A model generated the notes under the pieces. That model saw nothing but the letters and a program-made list of their open reading frames with translations. It did not search any database and had not been told where the DNA came from. 64,000 nt of DNA, from the NCBI GenBank assembly GCA_017993055.1, contig JAGONM010000009.1, positions 33,099 to 97,098 on the forward strand, in the 5' to 3' direction. The translations under genes were made by a program, and so were the position numbers. Shown one piece after another: positions 50,043 through 58,924 of this stretch (positions are counted from its first letter, which is position 1; the number at the start of each line of letters is the position of its first letter). The stretch comes from Armatimonadota bacterium. GTDB lineage: Bacteria; Armatimonadota; UBA5829; DTJY01.

Positions 50043-51338
50043 CTAGTTGCTCGTCCTCGCGATCCTGAGTTTCGGCTTCGTGTCGGAACATTCCCTCTGC
50101 TCCCAGAGGGTCTTAGCGAGCGGGAACGGGTCGAGAGCTCGGTCGAGTATGCCGTGGACATACGCGAGGGTTACGCCGTAGTTGGTCATAGGGACGCCGG
50201 CATCCTTCGCGACCTGCTGACGGTAGCAGACCTCGCGCCGGTTGAGCGTGCATGCGCCGCAGTGGATGATAAGATCGTAAGTCTTGAAGTCCGCCGGGAA
50301 CTCGATCCCTGAGCTGAACCCGAACTCGAGCTCGCCGCCGACCATCTGCCTGAGCCACCGGGGGATCTGCACCGTGCCGATGTCGTCGCCCTGCCGGTGG
50401 TGCGTGCAGCCCTCGGAGATGAGCACCCGGTCGCCGATCTTCAGCCGCCGGAGCGCCTTCGCTCCCCGCACGAACTCGGCCAACTCGCCCTTGTAGCGGG
50501 CCATCAGGATCGAGAAGCTCGTCATCCAGACCTCCTTCGGGGTGTCTGCGGCGACTTTGAGGAAAGCCTGGGAGTCGGTGATGACGATCTTCGGCTTGCG
50601 GTTGAGGTTCCCCAGGGCGCTCTTCAACTCGCGCTCCTTGACGACCATCGCGTAGGCATCGTGATCGAGCGCGTCGCGGAGGGTCATCACCTGCGGGAGG
50701 ATGAGTCGTCCCTTCGGCGCGGCCTTGTCTATCGGCACGACGAGGACGACGATGTCGCCGGGGACGATCAGATCGCCGATGATCGTCGGCTCGGCGAACC
50801 CCGCGGGCGCATTAGAGATGAGCGCCTGCTTGAGGGCATCGATGTTCTCGCCGGTGACCGCGGAGACGCCGACGAACGGCAGGCCGTTCTGCTGAGCCCA
50901 GGCGGCCGCCGGACCGATCTGACCAGGCGGACCTTTCGGACGAAGGTCTATCTTGCTCTCCACCGCCACCATCGGGATCTTGCGCTCGCGGACCATATCG
51001 GCAAGCTTGTCCTCCCAGTCGGATGGAGCGCTCCCGGCTTCGATGGTCAGTACGGCGAGGTCGGTCTTCTCGAGGACCCTGAGCGTCTTCTCGACCCGCA
51101 GCTCGCCGAGCGTGCCGACGTCGTCGATCCCGGCGGTGTCCGTAATGACGACCGGCCCGATCGGCAGAATCTCCATCGCCTTGGTGACCGGGTCGGTCGT
51201 CGTGCCGGCTACCTCGGAGACGATGGCGACCTTCTGCCCGGTGAGAGCGTTGATCAGGCTCGACTTGCCGGAGTTCCGCCGCCCGAAGATGGTTATGTGC
51301 ATCCGCTCCCCGGATGGGGTCTGGTTCAGACTCGTCAT
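50043..51338 (-). CDS. hydF: [FeFe]-hydrogenase maturation GTPase HydF
   Basis: 431 residues. The GTPase domain has GRRNSGKSS (19-27), the switch region GTTTD and DTAG. The C-terminal metal-binding domain carries CTHHRQ and HCGACTLNRREV, the Cys/His set that holds the [4Fe-4S] cluster on which the 2Fe subcluster is assembled. HydF transfers that subcluster to hydrogenase. hydE, hydG and the hydrogenase itself are not in this window. Confidence 0.94.
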   Translation of the reverse strand: MTSLNQTPSGERMHITIFGRRNSGKSSLINALTGQKVAIVSEVAGTTTDPVTKAMEILPIGPVVITDTAGIDDVGTLGELRVEKTLRVLEKTDLAVLTIEAGSAPSDWEDKLADMVRERKIPMVAVESKIDLRPKGPPGQIGPAAAWAQQNGLPFVGVSAVTGENIDALKQALISNAPAGFAEPTIIGDLIVPGDIVVLVVPIDKAAPKGRLILPQVMTLRDALDHDAYAMVVKERELKSALGNLNRKPKIVITDSQAFLKVAADTPKEVWMTSFSILMARYKGELAEFVRGAKALRRLKIGDRVLISEGCTHHRQGDDIGTVQIPRWLRQMVGGELEFGFSSGIEFPADFKTYDLIIHCGACTLNRREVCYRQQVAKDAGVPMTNYGVTLAYVHGILDRALDPFPLAKTLWEQRECSDTKPKLRIARTSN

Positions 51339-51490
51339 GCGTCGTGCTCCTGCAGCACCCGTGCTCGACCCAGAAGATGAAGTACGGGGGGATCAGTCAG
51401 TTAAGTGCGGTTCATCCCCGCAAGCCCTATTATATCACGCCGGGCGACGGCAGGTGAATGCAGGCGCGTTCCATGCGGATACTCCGAAAA

Positions 51491-51536
51491 ACTGGTAATA
51501 GTACCAGTTGACAGCTATATACTATAGGCTTATCCT
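51491..51536 (+). promoter_or_regulatory. promoter with palindrome, PEP-CTERM gene
   Basis: TTGACA (51508-51513), a 17-nt spacer and TATCCT (51531-51536). The hairpin ACTGGTA-ATAG-TACCAGT (51491-51508) touches the -35 box and could be an operator. The rest of the 51339-51694 gap shows nothing else. Confidence 0.5.
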
Positions 51537-51694
51537 GTTAGGTAATACTGCGTTAGCCGGATAGATCTGGCCCTATGTTGTGGGCCATACGGACAGACGG
51601 GCTCGGAAAGATAAGGGCAACCGTCGGCCGGAAACATCTGCTCTGCGCGATCTCGCCCCAGATGGCGGCGCGACATGAGCGGAAGGAGAAAGAG

Positions 51695-52303
51695 ATGAAG
51701 CGTTCCAATGCAGCAGTACTTTCAGTACTGCTCTGTTTGGCAACATTCGGACTGGCACAGGCTGATCCCTGGCCCGACTACTCCTCGCACACCGACTACG
51801 TCCCGTACGTCGAGGTGTTGACGATCAACACCACCAACAACCTCTGGGACTATCTCGTCACCGTGGGCCAAGGATCATCCGAGCCGGAGCATGGAGGACT
51901 CGCCGGCGTGAAAGCCTTGGCGGTCTTCCCGAACGGGGGGAATGCGGAGCCAGCGCTTGACGGCTGGACAGGTGACTCGTCGTATGTGCGCCCGAACTGG
52001 GACACGAACGGCGGATGGCATACTCAGCAGGGTGCGTTCGGCTATCGCACGAGCGCTCCGTCCTGTTACATCAAGCCCGGACAGCCGAACGTGTTGCCAG
52101 GAACCGCAAGCTTCCCTTCCGGATACGCCCCGCCGAGTCAGGTATACCTGGTGCATGTGGCATGCAACGATGGGTATACTTACTGGGCCCGGCCTGGTGT
52201 GGTGCCCGAACCTGCAAGCGGAGTTGCCCTTGCAGCGGGATTCGTCACACTTCTCGGGATGATTCGCAGGAAGAGTCGCTGGACCTCTCGACATCCTTCC
52301 TAG
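51695..52303 (+). CDS. PEP-CTERM sorting-domain protein
   Basis: 202 residues. A signal peptide (MKRSNAAVLSVLLCLATFGLAQA) follows ATG 51695, with AAGGAG 6 nt upstream. The C terminus VVPEPASGVALAAGFVTLLG then MIRRKSR is a PEP-CTERM signal: the motif, a membrane helix and an Arg-rich end. Exosortase removes it and attaches or releases the protein at the cell surface. The exosortase gene is not here. The body has no known domain. Its last 59 bases overlap the antisense end of the next gene. Confidence 0.85.
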   Translation: MKRSNAAVLSVLLCLATFGLAQADPWPDYSSHTDYVPYVEVLTINTTNNLWDYLVTVGQGSSEPEHGGLAGVKALAVFPNGGNAEPALDGWTGDSSYVRPNWDTNGGWHTQQGAFGYRTSAPSCYIKPGQPNVLPGTASFPSGYAPPSQVYLVHVACNDGYTYWARPGVVPEPASGVALAAGFVTLLGMIRRKSRWTSRHPS

Positions 52304-53207
52304 CTGCGGCGACCTGCTCTATGGCGGTGACGTGCTTTTCGCGCCACCTGGGGGTAGTCTGACGCCAGATCGTCTGGAGGAAGCCCTTCAGCCGCTCGGG
52401 AGCGATGTTCTCCCGGGCAAACTTCACCGTGTCGCCATAGTTGGTGTCGCACGACCAGTTCGCGCCGGTCGGGACCTGGTCGTAGCCGTGCTCCTCGAGG
52501 TCTAGGTAGGCCTTCACGTAGGTGTCCTCTCTGTTGAACGGCTCGCCGTAGTACCAGTTGCTCTGGAGGACCGATTTGGGCATCTTGTCCCAGAAGACCT
52601 CGGGGTGATGCCAGAGGTAGTCCGACCAGACCCACGGCCGCACGCCGCCATCCTCGACCTGCTTGAAGAGGAAGTAGATGTCGTGCCACCAGAGGTCGAA
52701 CTGGCGGATGGTGACGTACTCGAAGTGCTGCTGGTGGGCATACGTCTCCTCGTCCATGCCGAGGTGGAAGAAGCGCGGCGTGTCGAAGATGCCGATGATC
52801 TCGCCGATGAGGTCCTTGCAGACGGCGTAGTAGGTGTCGGTCGAGAGCATCCGGGAGTATGGGCCGAGCCATGCGTCGTGGCACGCGGAGAAGTTGAGCT
52901 TCGGGTTCGGCTCGATGCCGAGCTCGCGGAGGCGCGCGATCTCCTGCTTCATCCGGTCGACGGTCCACGCGCCCTCGACGGCGATCTCGGGGTGGCTGGC
53001 GTACTGGATGGCGTCGCCCAGATCGAGGACGACCATGTTGACCCCGGCCTCGACCATGCGCCCGACGAGTTCGTTCCAGAGGTTGGAGTCGAAGCGCAGG
53101 TGGGGACTCACGACATGATCGTGGTCCCACCGGGAGTCCTCGCGGTCGATCCACATGTTGGTGCTGAGGTGTATCAGCTCCGCCCAGATGAGTTGGCAGT
53201 TCGTCAT
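52245..53207 (-). CDS. GH20-like TIM-barrel hydrolase
   Basis: 320 residues with beta/alpha-barrel patterns: GVNMVVLDLGDAIQY, IEPNPKLNFSACHDAWLG and the acidic pair region FFHLGMDEETYAHQQ (about 167-181), which may hold the catalytic Asp-Glu of family-20-like enzymes. AAGGAG lies 8 nt before ATG 53207, whose ATGA overlaps the stop of the upstream membrane protein gene. No signal peptide, so it acts in the cytoplasm. The family number is an inference. Confidence 0.7.
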   Translation of the reverse strand: MTNCQLIWAELIHLSTNMWIDREDSRWDHDHVVSPHLRFDSNLWNELVGRMVEAGVNMVVLDLGDAIQYASHPEIAVEGAWTVDRMKQEIARLRELGIEPNPKLNFSACHDAWLGPYSRMLSTDTYYAVCKDLIGEIIGIFDTPRFFHLGMDEETYAHQQHFEYVTIRQFDLWWHDIYFLFKQVEDGGVRPWVWSDYLWHHPEVFWDKMPKSVLQSNWYYGEPFNREDTYVKAYLDLEEHGYDQVPTGANWSCDTNYGDTVKFARENIAPERLKGFLQTIWRQTTPRWREKHVTAIEQVAAARKDVERSSDSSCESSREV

Positions 53208-54040
53208 GCATCCTCTCCTTCCGGCGTCTGGATGCTGAGAGAGCCTCCGACCATTCGCTGGAGGCTGGCTCTAAGTTCGTCAAGACCTTCGAAGAACGGA
53301 GGGATGAGTACGGTCTTGCCGTTGGCCAGTCGAATCGCCGCGCCCCTAGGCATTGACGGAGATATCTCTCGCTCCAAATCGAGCGATTCGATATCTGATC
53401 CGGATATGTGGAGTTCCTTCCCGAGAAGATGGCAGACGATCACTCGCTCGTCAGTGAACTCGACACGCGACGGGTAGAAGTTGAGCACGTAGCCGATCAA
53501 TACCAGGACTGTGCCTATAAAGGCAAACGGTAACCAGTTCGGAAGTATCCCCATTCGCGACATCGGTACGAGCACGACTAGGGGTCCCAGCGGACCGACT
53601 ACAGCCATTGCAGCGAACCGATAACGCCAGCGCGCGGTCCAGCGAAAGGTCAAGTCACCAGAGGCATGAGGCACAGGCTCGGCCTTTTCATCTGCTGACG
53701 GCATCGCCAGCGTATTAACCACAATGACCAGCGCCACCATCGGCCACACCATCTGCATCAGTCCAAAACCAGCGAACGCAAGGTCATGACCGAAACGCCC
53801 CAGCAACGCGGCTGCCAGAAGATAGCTCGCCCACTTCATTCGCGCGGCCGCGATGCCGGCGGCAGCCACAGCGAGACTCCAGAATGCAGTCATGCCGGGC
53901 GTTTCGCCGTACCATGCCCACATCAACCGGTGAGAGAAAGCGTAAGCGTCACGCCATGTCAGAAGTGTCACCAGCAACTGCAGCAAGGCGGAGACTGCCA
54001 GAAGCCATATGAACAACATTGAGATCGTATCTCTTCGCAT
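53204..54040 (-). CDS. membrane protein with PH-like C-terminal domain
   Basis: 278 residues from ATG 54040 (GGAG 9 nt upstream). About six hydrophobic segments fill residues 5-215, then a soluble domain about 220-278 (VEFTDERVIVCHLLGKELHISG) similar to bacterial PH domains. Coupled to the hydrolase gene (ATGA). Role unknown. Confidence 0.7.
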   Translation of the reverse strand: MRRDTISMLFIWLLAVSALLQLLVTLLTWRDAYAFSHRLMWAWYGETPGMTAFWSLAVAAAGIAAARMKWASYLLAAALLGRFGHDLAFAGFGLMQMVWPMVALVIVVNTLAMPSADEKAEPVPHASGDLTFRWTARWRYRFAAMAVVGPLGPLVVLVPMSRMGILPNWLPFAFIGTVLVLIGYVLNFYPSRVEFTDERVIVCHLLGKELHISGSDIESLDLEREISPSMPRGAAIRLANGKTVLIPPFFEGLDELRASLQRMVGGSLSIQTPEGEDA

Positions 54041-54069
54041 GCGTGTATTCTCCCGTTGCTCGTCCTTCT

Positions 54070-55194
54070 TCAGCCGTCCCGATCGCTGTATGCCTCGAAA
54101 GCCGATACCAACCGGCGGCCGATATCCCGATAGCCATCGATGTCGAGCCGGCGGCCCGCAAAGCTCTGGTAGCTGGTCTCGATGGATGCGGCGGGTGTGT
54201 GATCGAGACGATCCCAGGCCCAACTCACGAAGGTAGCATCCACGCCCCAGCGGCTTGCGTAATTCGTCTCACGCTTCAGCTCCGAAGCTTCGACCTCCGT
54301 GAAGACGGAAGCCAGCACCGAGGCTATGCTTTCGGAGACCACACGCTGGGCGGCCGGCCTGTGCGATCTCGGCATAAAGACCCAGAGTCCGTCCTCCGCG
54401 TGGCCGGGCGCATGCAGGTCAATCAACAGTCTCTTCGGGTACCGTGACGCGAACCTGTGCAGGTCGGCCTGGATGCTGAGCACCTCCGGACGCATCGGCA
54501 TCTTCTCCCACGCGCGGTTGAAGTCCCAGGGATGCGCGTCCTTGCCGTAGTCGCCGTTCTCGACGCCGTCCAGATCCACGAACGGCACGATCCACCAGTC
54601 GAATTCCCCGGGGCCGTCCTTCGCCAGAGCGCGGATGAGTCCGTCGAGCACCCACGAGCCGGGCGTCTCTCCGGCGTGCTGGCGGGCCATGAGGTACACG
54701 CCGGCCCCACCGGAACCCGGGAGCCTCAGGCGAGGAAGCGGACGCCCCTGCCCCGTTATGCCGATGGTAGCGGGCGCGGGCAGTCTCGTCTCGTCGAGGG
54801 TGAGTTGGAAGTGATCCGAGCAGTAGGGATAGCAGAAGGCGACGGCGACCCGGTCTGAGGGCCGGTTGTGCTCGAATGCGAGTTCGAGCCGACCGTCATC
54901 GGCGGTCACGACCTCCACCTCCAGGCAGCGCATCCATCCTCCGCCGGACACCCTCAGCACCGGGCGTATGTTCCCCAGAGCCCCGGCGTTCCCGAGCGTG
55001 TGATCCGCGTTCATCCAGACGAACCGCACCGGCTTGCCCTGGAGGTTGTCGGCTTCCAGACTAAACCACAGCGACTGCGGGCTCGTGCGCGGCTCTGATA
55101 GGAACCGAACGACCCAACGACCGTCCTCCCACGTCACCTCGTGGACGACACCGTTCCCGCTCTTCAATGCGCGTCGTACACGCGGCTCGGACAT
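54070..55194 (-). CDS. M14-type zinc carboxypeptidase, cytosolic
   Basis: 374 residues. A beta-rich N-terminal domain (about 1-140) precedes the M14 domain with ARQHAGETPGSW (Zn His and Glu) and LLIDLHAPGH (third Zn His). SIETSYQ may hold the catalytic Glu. GAGGAG lies 5 nt before the ATG. The N-domain is as in AGBL/Nna1-like carboxypeptidases. Possible peptide or murein-peptide trimming. Confidence 0.85.
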   Translation of the reverse strand: MSEPRVRRALKSGNGVVHEVTWEDGRWVVRFLSEPRTSPQSLWFSLEADNLQGKPVRFVWMNADHTLGNAGALGNIRPVLRVSGGGWMRCLEVEVVTADDGRLELAFEHNRPSDRVAVAFCYPYCSDHFQLTLDETRLPAPATIGITGQGRPLPRLRLPGSGGAGVYLMARQHAGETPGSWVLDGLIRALAKDGPGEFDWWIVPFVDLDGVENGDYGKDAHPWDFNRAWEKMPMRPEVLSIQADLHRFASRYPKRLLIDLHAPGHAEDGLWVFMPRSHRPAAQRVVSESIASVLASVFTEVEASELKRETNYASRWGVDATFVSWAWDRLDHTPAASIETSYQSFAGRRLDIDGYRDIGRRLVSAFEAYSDRDG

Positions 55195-55209
55195 GATCGC
55201 TCCTCGGAC

Positions 55210-55950
55210 TCAGTAGCCGACCTTGTTGTACTCCGCAAGCGACTTCTCGTTGAACTCCGGGCCGCCCTCGCGGTTGTGGCTCATGTAGACGTGCGGCGTG
55301 AGGCCCTTCGCCAGCATCGCCTCGATCGCCTCGCCGCAGATCGCCCAGAGACATGCGATGAACCCGATCCCCGAAACCGGGAGCGCCTTGACCGCCAGCC
55401 CCTCGACCTTCTGAGAAGCATCGCCATAGGGAGCGCAGATGTCGATCACGAGATCGCCGACGTCAGCGAGTTTCTTGCCGGACGGATGCGCCGAGGTGAC
55501 GTTCGCCGTGTACCGCAGAGCGGTGAGCACGATCACCTTCGCGCCGATCTCCCGGCACTGGATCGCAAGCTCGATAGGCATCCGGTTCCGGCCCGAGACG
55601 GAGCCGACGAGCACGACGTCCCCTGCCCTGAGCTGGCTCGTGCGGACCGCGCACCGGATGTGCTCCAGGTCGGGCTCAATTGGCTCTGGGCGCGGGCGGT
55701 TCTGCATACACTCCGCGATCCCATTGTCGAGGTTCATGCCGAAGTGGAAGCGGCGGAGCGACATCAGCCCGCCGGCGCGGTTGGTCATCTCGGAGGCGGT
55801 GCCGTGGCCCATCTCGGTAATGAAGACCGATCCGCCGGACTCCCAGCAGTCGGCGATCATCCGCCCGGCCTTCTCGATGTTGGCGACCTGCTCCCGCTCG
55901 ATGCTGTTCAGCAGGTCGTGTATGGCGTTGAGGTAGCGCGTTGCCAGCAT
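55210..55950 (-). CDS. SIS-domain sugar isomerase-like protein (UPF0309 type)
   Basis: 246 residues. The pattern GGSVFITEMGHGTASEMTNR and VLVGSVSGRNRMPIELA corresponds to the phosphosugar-binding SIS fold, as in UPF0309 proteins. AGGAG lies 6 nt before the ATG. Located 9 nt after the GlcNAc-kinase-type gene, it may act on the phosphorylated amino sugar, as MurQ-like or isomerase proteins do. The reaction is inferred from context. Confidence 0.78.
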   Translation of the reverse strand: MLATRYLNAIHDLLNSIEREQVANIEKAGRMIADCWESGGSVFITEMGHGTASEMTNRAGGLMSLRRFHFGMNLDNGIAECMQNRPRPEPIEPDLEHIRCAVRTSQLRAGDVVLVGSVSGRNRMPIELAIQCREIGAKVIVLTALRYTANVTSAHPSGKKLADVGDLVIDICAPYGDASQKVEGLAVKALPVSGIGFIACLWAICGEAIEAMLAKGLTPHVYMSHNREGGPEFNEKSLAEYNKVGY

Positions 55951-55959
55951 ACGTCTCTC

Positions 55960-56919
55960 CTATTGCCGATCAAGTTTGTCGAGGAACGGCTTCTGGGTCT
56001 CCTCGATCCGAGCTAGCAGATCCGGAGTCCATGAAACGCCCATATCCTTCAGCGCGAGCAGGCCCGCACCAATGCAAGGGCGGACCATCGGCCGGACCGG
56101 GCGCAGGTTCGGGGCGATGGCGAGTGCCCGCTCACAGACCCGGTCCCAATACATCGCGCAGGTCTGGGCGATCCCGCCGGACGCAACCAGCGCATAGTCC
56201 GACTCCTGCAGGCTCATCCTTGCGATGACGTCGGCAAGCGTCTCCGAGATGTCATCGGCCGCCTGCAGGACGATCTCCCCGGCGACGCGGTCTCCATCCT
56301 CCGCCGCGTCGATCACCGCTTTCGCGGCGGATGCGATCCGCGACCGGCCGATCTGTTCGTAGTAGACAAGGTTGAACACCTCGTTGGCGTTGGCGACACC
56401 AAGGCCGAGGGGCACGGCCTGCTCCAGTACAGTTGCGCGCTCCGGCCCCCACGACGCGGTCATCGCGGCGCGCATGCCCATGAGCCCGATCTGGTAGCCG
56501 CTACCACGGTCGCCGAGCACCGGGCCGAGGCCGTCGAAGGTGAGATGCTCTCCGGTCTCGGTGAGAGCCGCGACGAAGGCCCCAGTCCCGGAGAGGACAA
56601 GGATTCCGTGGGTGACCATGCCGGTGGCGAGGCCGCGGGTGAGCTCGCCCGCGCGTACCCAGTGGATCTCGGTCTTCTTCAGGTCGAGCAGATCGAGCAC
56701 GCGGTCGTACAGGCCGGCGACCCAGAGATCGCGAGGCCTACGTCCGCCGAGCGCGTCCCGAACGGCCAGCGAGTAGTTCTCCAGCGCGGCATCGTGCCCG
56801 GCCCAGAGACCCTGGCCGGTCCCGCTTCGGCCCCAGCCGAGAACCGCGCCTTGTTCGTCCATGAGGACGGCATCGCTCTTCGTGCCGCCACCGTCTACGC
56901 CGAGTGCAAGTCTTTCCAT
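55960..56919 (-). CDS. BadF/BadG-family ATPase, N-acetylglucosamine kinase-like
   Basis: 319 residues of the actin-like ATPase fold: GVDGGGTKSDAVLMD (phosphate 1), LSGTGAFVAAL (phosphate 2), GPVLGDRGSGYQIG and VASGGIAQ. This arrangement is typical of eukaryote-like GlcNAc kinases and BadF ATPases. It probably phosphorylates GlcNAc or another amino sugar after uptake. The ribosome site is weak. It pairs with the SIS gene downstream. Confidence 0.82.
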   Translation of the reverse strand: MERLALGVDGGGTKSDAVLMDEQGAVLGWGRSGTGQGLWAGHDAALENYSLAVRDALGGRRPRDLWVAGLYDRVLDLLDLKKTEIHWVRAGELTRGLATGMVTHGILVLSGTGAFVAALTETGEHLTFDGLGPVLGDRGSGYQIGLMGMRAAMTASWGPERATVLEQAVPLGLGVANANEVFNLVYYEQIGRSRIASAAKAVIDAAEDGDRVAGEIVLQAADDISETLADVIARMSLQESDYALVASGGIAQTCAMYWDRVCERALAIAPNLRPVRPMVRPCIGAGLLALKDMGVSWTPDLLARIEETQKPFLDKLDRQ

Positions 56920-57009
56920 CGTCAGGCTGCAGCTGTGGGGTGGTTGTCATGCCGAACGTCATTCAGCATGGCGGCAGCCAACACGCCACTGCTCCATCAC
57001 TCCATTCTG

Positions 57010-58110
57010 CTATTCGTCCAGCGTGCCGTGCCGGAGCCCGAGCGGGAGAGGTGCGGGCTGCGCGACGGTACTCTCGAGCATTATGTGCTTGCCCTGGTTT
57101 GACGCGTCGTGGAACGCATGCATGACGTCGAGCACGTGGTATGCCAGGTCGCCGCTAGCGCGGTGCGGTCTGCCGCTTCGGATGGAATACGCCATGTCCG
57201 CGACGCCGACGCCTCTGCTGTTCTCCGCGTAGCCGTGAGTCAGCGGCACATCGCTCCACTCATTCGCGCCTTCGCGCCTCACGCGGACCGGTCCGCCGAA
57301 GCTGTTCGGGTCGGGGACGCTGAGGGTGCCCTCGGTGCCGTAGATCTCGATCCGCGGAAGCTCGGCCGCCCAGACATCGAACGTGGTGATGATGTTGCCG
57401 ACCGCCCCGCTGGCGAAGTCCATGACGCCGACGACGTGCGTTGGCACGTCCACCTTGATGACCTGACCGCGCTTCGGCTCGCTCCCGATGACGCGCTCGG
57501 GGAAGGTGATGCGGGTCGCGCCGGTAACCCGCTTCACCGGGCCCATGAGGTTCACGAGCGCGGTGAGGTAGTACGGACCCATGTCGAACATCGGGCCGCC
57601 GCCGGCCTTGTAGTAGAACTCGGGATCGGGATGCCAACCCTCGTGGCCATGGCACATCATGAACGCCGTCGCGCCGATCGGTTTGCCGATCCATCCGTCG
57701 TCGATGAGCTTCCGACAGGTCTGGATTCCGCCGCCCATGAAGGTGTCCGGCGCGCATCCCACCAGTACGCCCTTCGCCTTCGCGGTATCGAGCAGCTTGC
57801 GTCCGTCCTCACGAGTAATCGTGAGCGGCTTCTCGTTGTAGACGCTCTTTCCGGCCTCGACAGCCTTCTGCGCGACCGACGCGTGCGCGATCGGGATGGT
57901 CAGGTTGATGATGATCTCAATGCTCGGATCGGCAAGCACATCCTCAACGGTGATCGCCCCACACCCGTACTCCTCCGCTTTGGCCTTCGCGCGCTCCGGG
58001 ATTATGTCGGCAGATGCGACGATGTCCAGAATCTCGAACGTACGCCCGGCCTGGAAGTAGATGCCCGATATGTTTCCACATCCGATGATGCCGACTTTGG
58101 TTGGTTTCAT
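57010..58110 (-). CDS. Gfo/Idh/MocA family oxidoreductase
   Basis: 366 residues; [14 protein letters not shown] (dinucleotide binding) and NEKPLTI (EKP motif, about 93). The pocket region [19 protein letters not shown] is as in sugar dehydrogenases. AAGGAG lies 6 nt before ATG 58110. It is followed on the same strand by GlcNAc-kinase and SIS genes and preceded by a ThuA gene 10 nt upstream, a frequent pair in sugar-use operons. Confidence 0.88.
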   Translation of the reverse strand: MKPTKVGIIGCGNISGIYFQAGRTFEILDIVASADIIPERAKAKAEEYGCGAITVEDVLADPSIEIIINLTIPIAHASVAQKAVEAGKSVYNEKPLTITREDGRKLLDTAKAKGVLVGCAPDTFMGGGIQTCRKLIDDGWIGKPIGATAFMMCHGHEGWHPDPEFYYKAGGGPMFDMGPYYLTALVNLMGPVKRVTGATRITFPERVIGSEPKRGQVIKVDVPTHVVGVMDFASGAVGNIITTFDVWAAELPRIEIYGTEGTLSVPDPNSFGGPVRVRREGANEWSDVPLTHGYAENSRGVGVADMAYSIRSGRPHRASGDLAYHVLDVMHAFHDASNQGKHIMLESTVAQPAPLPLGLRHGTLDE

Positions 58111-58120
58111 TGCTCGCTCC

Positions 58121-58765
58121 TTACTTCGCCGCCCAGATCGCGCCGCGCCTGATGATCTCCATCACCTCGGGTACCTGGAAATCCGATGCCACATGGCCGA
58201 GCGACATGTAGAAGACCTTGCCCGCGCCGTACATGCGCTTCCAGACCGCCGGCATGACAGTGCCCGCGACCCACGGATAGGTGTCGCCGCTCACGGTCGT
58301 CGTCGCCAACACCTCGTTGCCCGGGTCGGTGTGCATGTAGTACTGCTCGGACTTCATCTTGAAGCTGCCCAGCCCCGCCACGATCGGGTCCGACGGCTTG
58401 GTGATATCCACCGTGTAGTCAATGATCCCGCCGGGGTGCTCGACCCACTGGCCGCCGACCATGAACTGGTAGCCGGTGTTGTTGCGGAACGAGTCGCCCA
58501 TCCCGCCGTGCCAGCCCGCGATGCCGACACCCCCTCGGACTGCCTGCAGGAGTCCGTTCGACTGCTCGCCCGAGATCTCGCCCATCGTCCAGCAGGGGAC
58601 GACAAGATCTATCGAACCCATCAGATCGGCGTCCGTGTAGGAATCCATCGTGTCCGAGATGATCGTCTCGAAACCGTTCGCCTGCAGAACAGGAGCGACC
58701 GCCTCCACGCACTGCTTCGGCTCATGGCCGTCCCATCCGCCCCAGACCATCAACGCCCGCTTCAT
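58121..58765 (-). CDS. ThuA-like trehalose-utilisation protein
   Basis: 214 residues: [36 protein letters not shown]-like stretch and [11 protein letters not shown] are typical of ThuA (class I glutamine amidotransferase-like fold). GGAGG lies 7 nt before the ATG. ThuA proteins act with Gfo/Idh/MocA oxidoreductases on disaccharides, though the exact reaction is unclear. The divergent gene starts 160 bp away; the gap holds a short CTTGCC/GGCAAG palindrome only. Confidence 0.85.
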   Translation of the reverse strand: MKRALMVWGGWDGHEPKQCVEAVAPVLQANGFETIISDTMDSYTDADLMGSIDLVVPCWTMGEISGEQSNGLLQAVRGGVGIAGWHGGMGDSFRNNTGYQFMVGGQWVEHPGGIIDYTVDITKPSDPIVAGLGSFKMKSEQYYMHTDPGNEVLATTTVSGDTYPWVAGTVMPAVWKRMYGAGKVFYMSLGHVASDFQVPEVMEIIRRGAIWAAK

Positions 58766-58924
58766 ACCTTAGCCTCCATCGTTTGTGCCTCTTGCCAACC
58801 GGCAAGGGAAACCTTCGCCCCGCATGGAATCTGAGTGTGATGCGAGGCACACTGCGCACAGGTTAGCACAGATTCTGCGCATGGTGCAAGGGTAGATTGC
58901 CGACTCTGCGCCGGAGGTGTTGAT

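Noticed and set aside
50033..50161. N-terminal extension of the DUF4261-like gene
   Set aside because: It is the antiparallel-free shadow of hydF codons and lacks a ribosome site; GTG 50032 has AGGAG at correct spacing.
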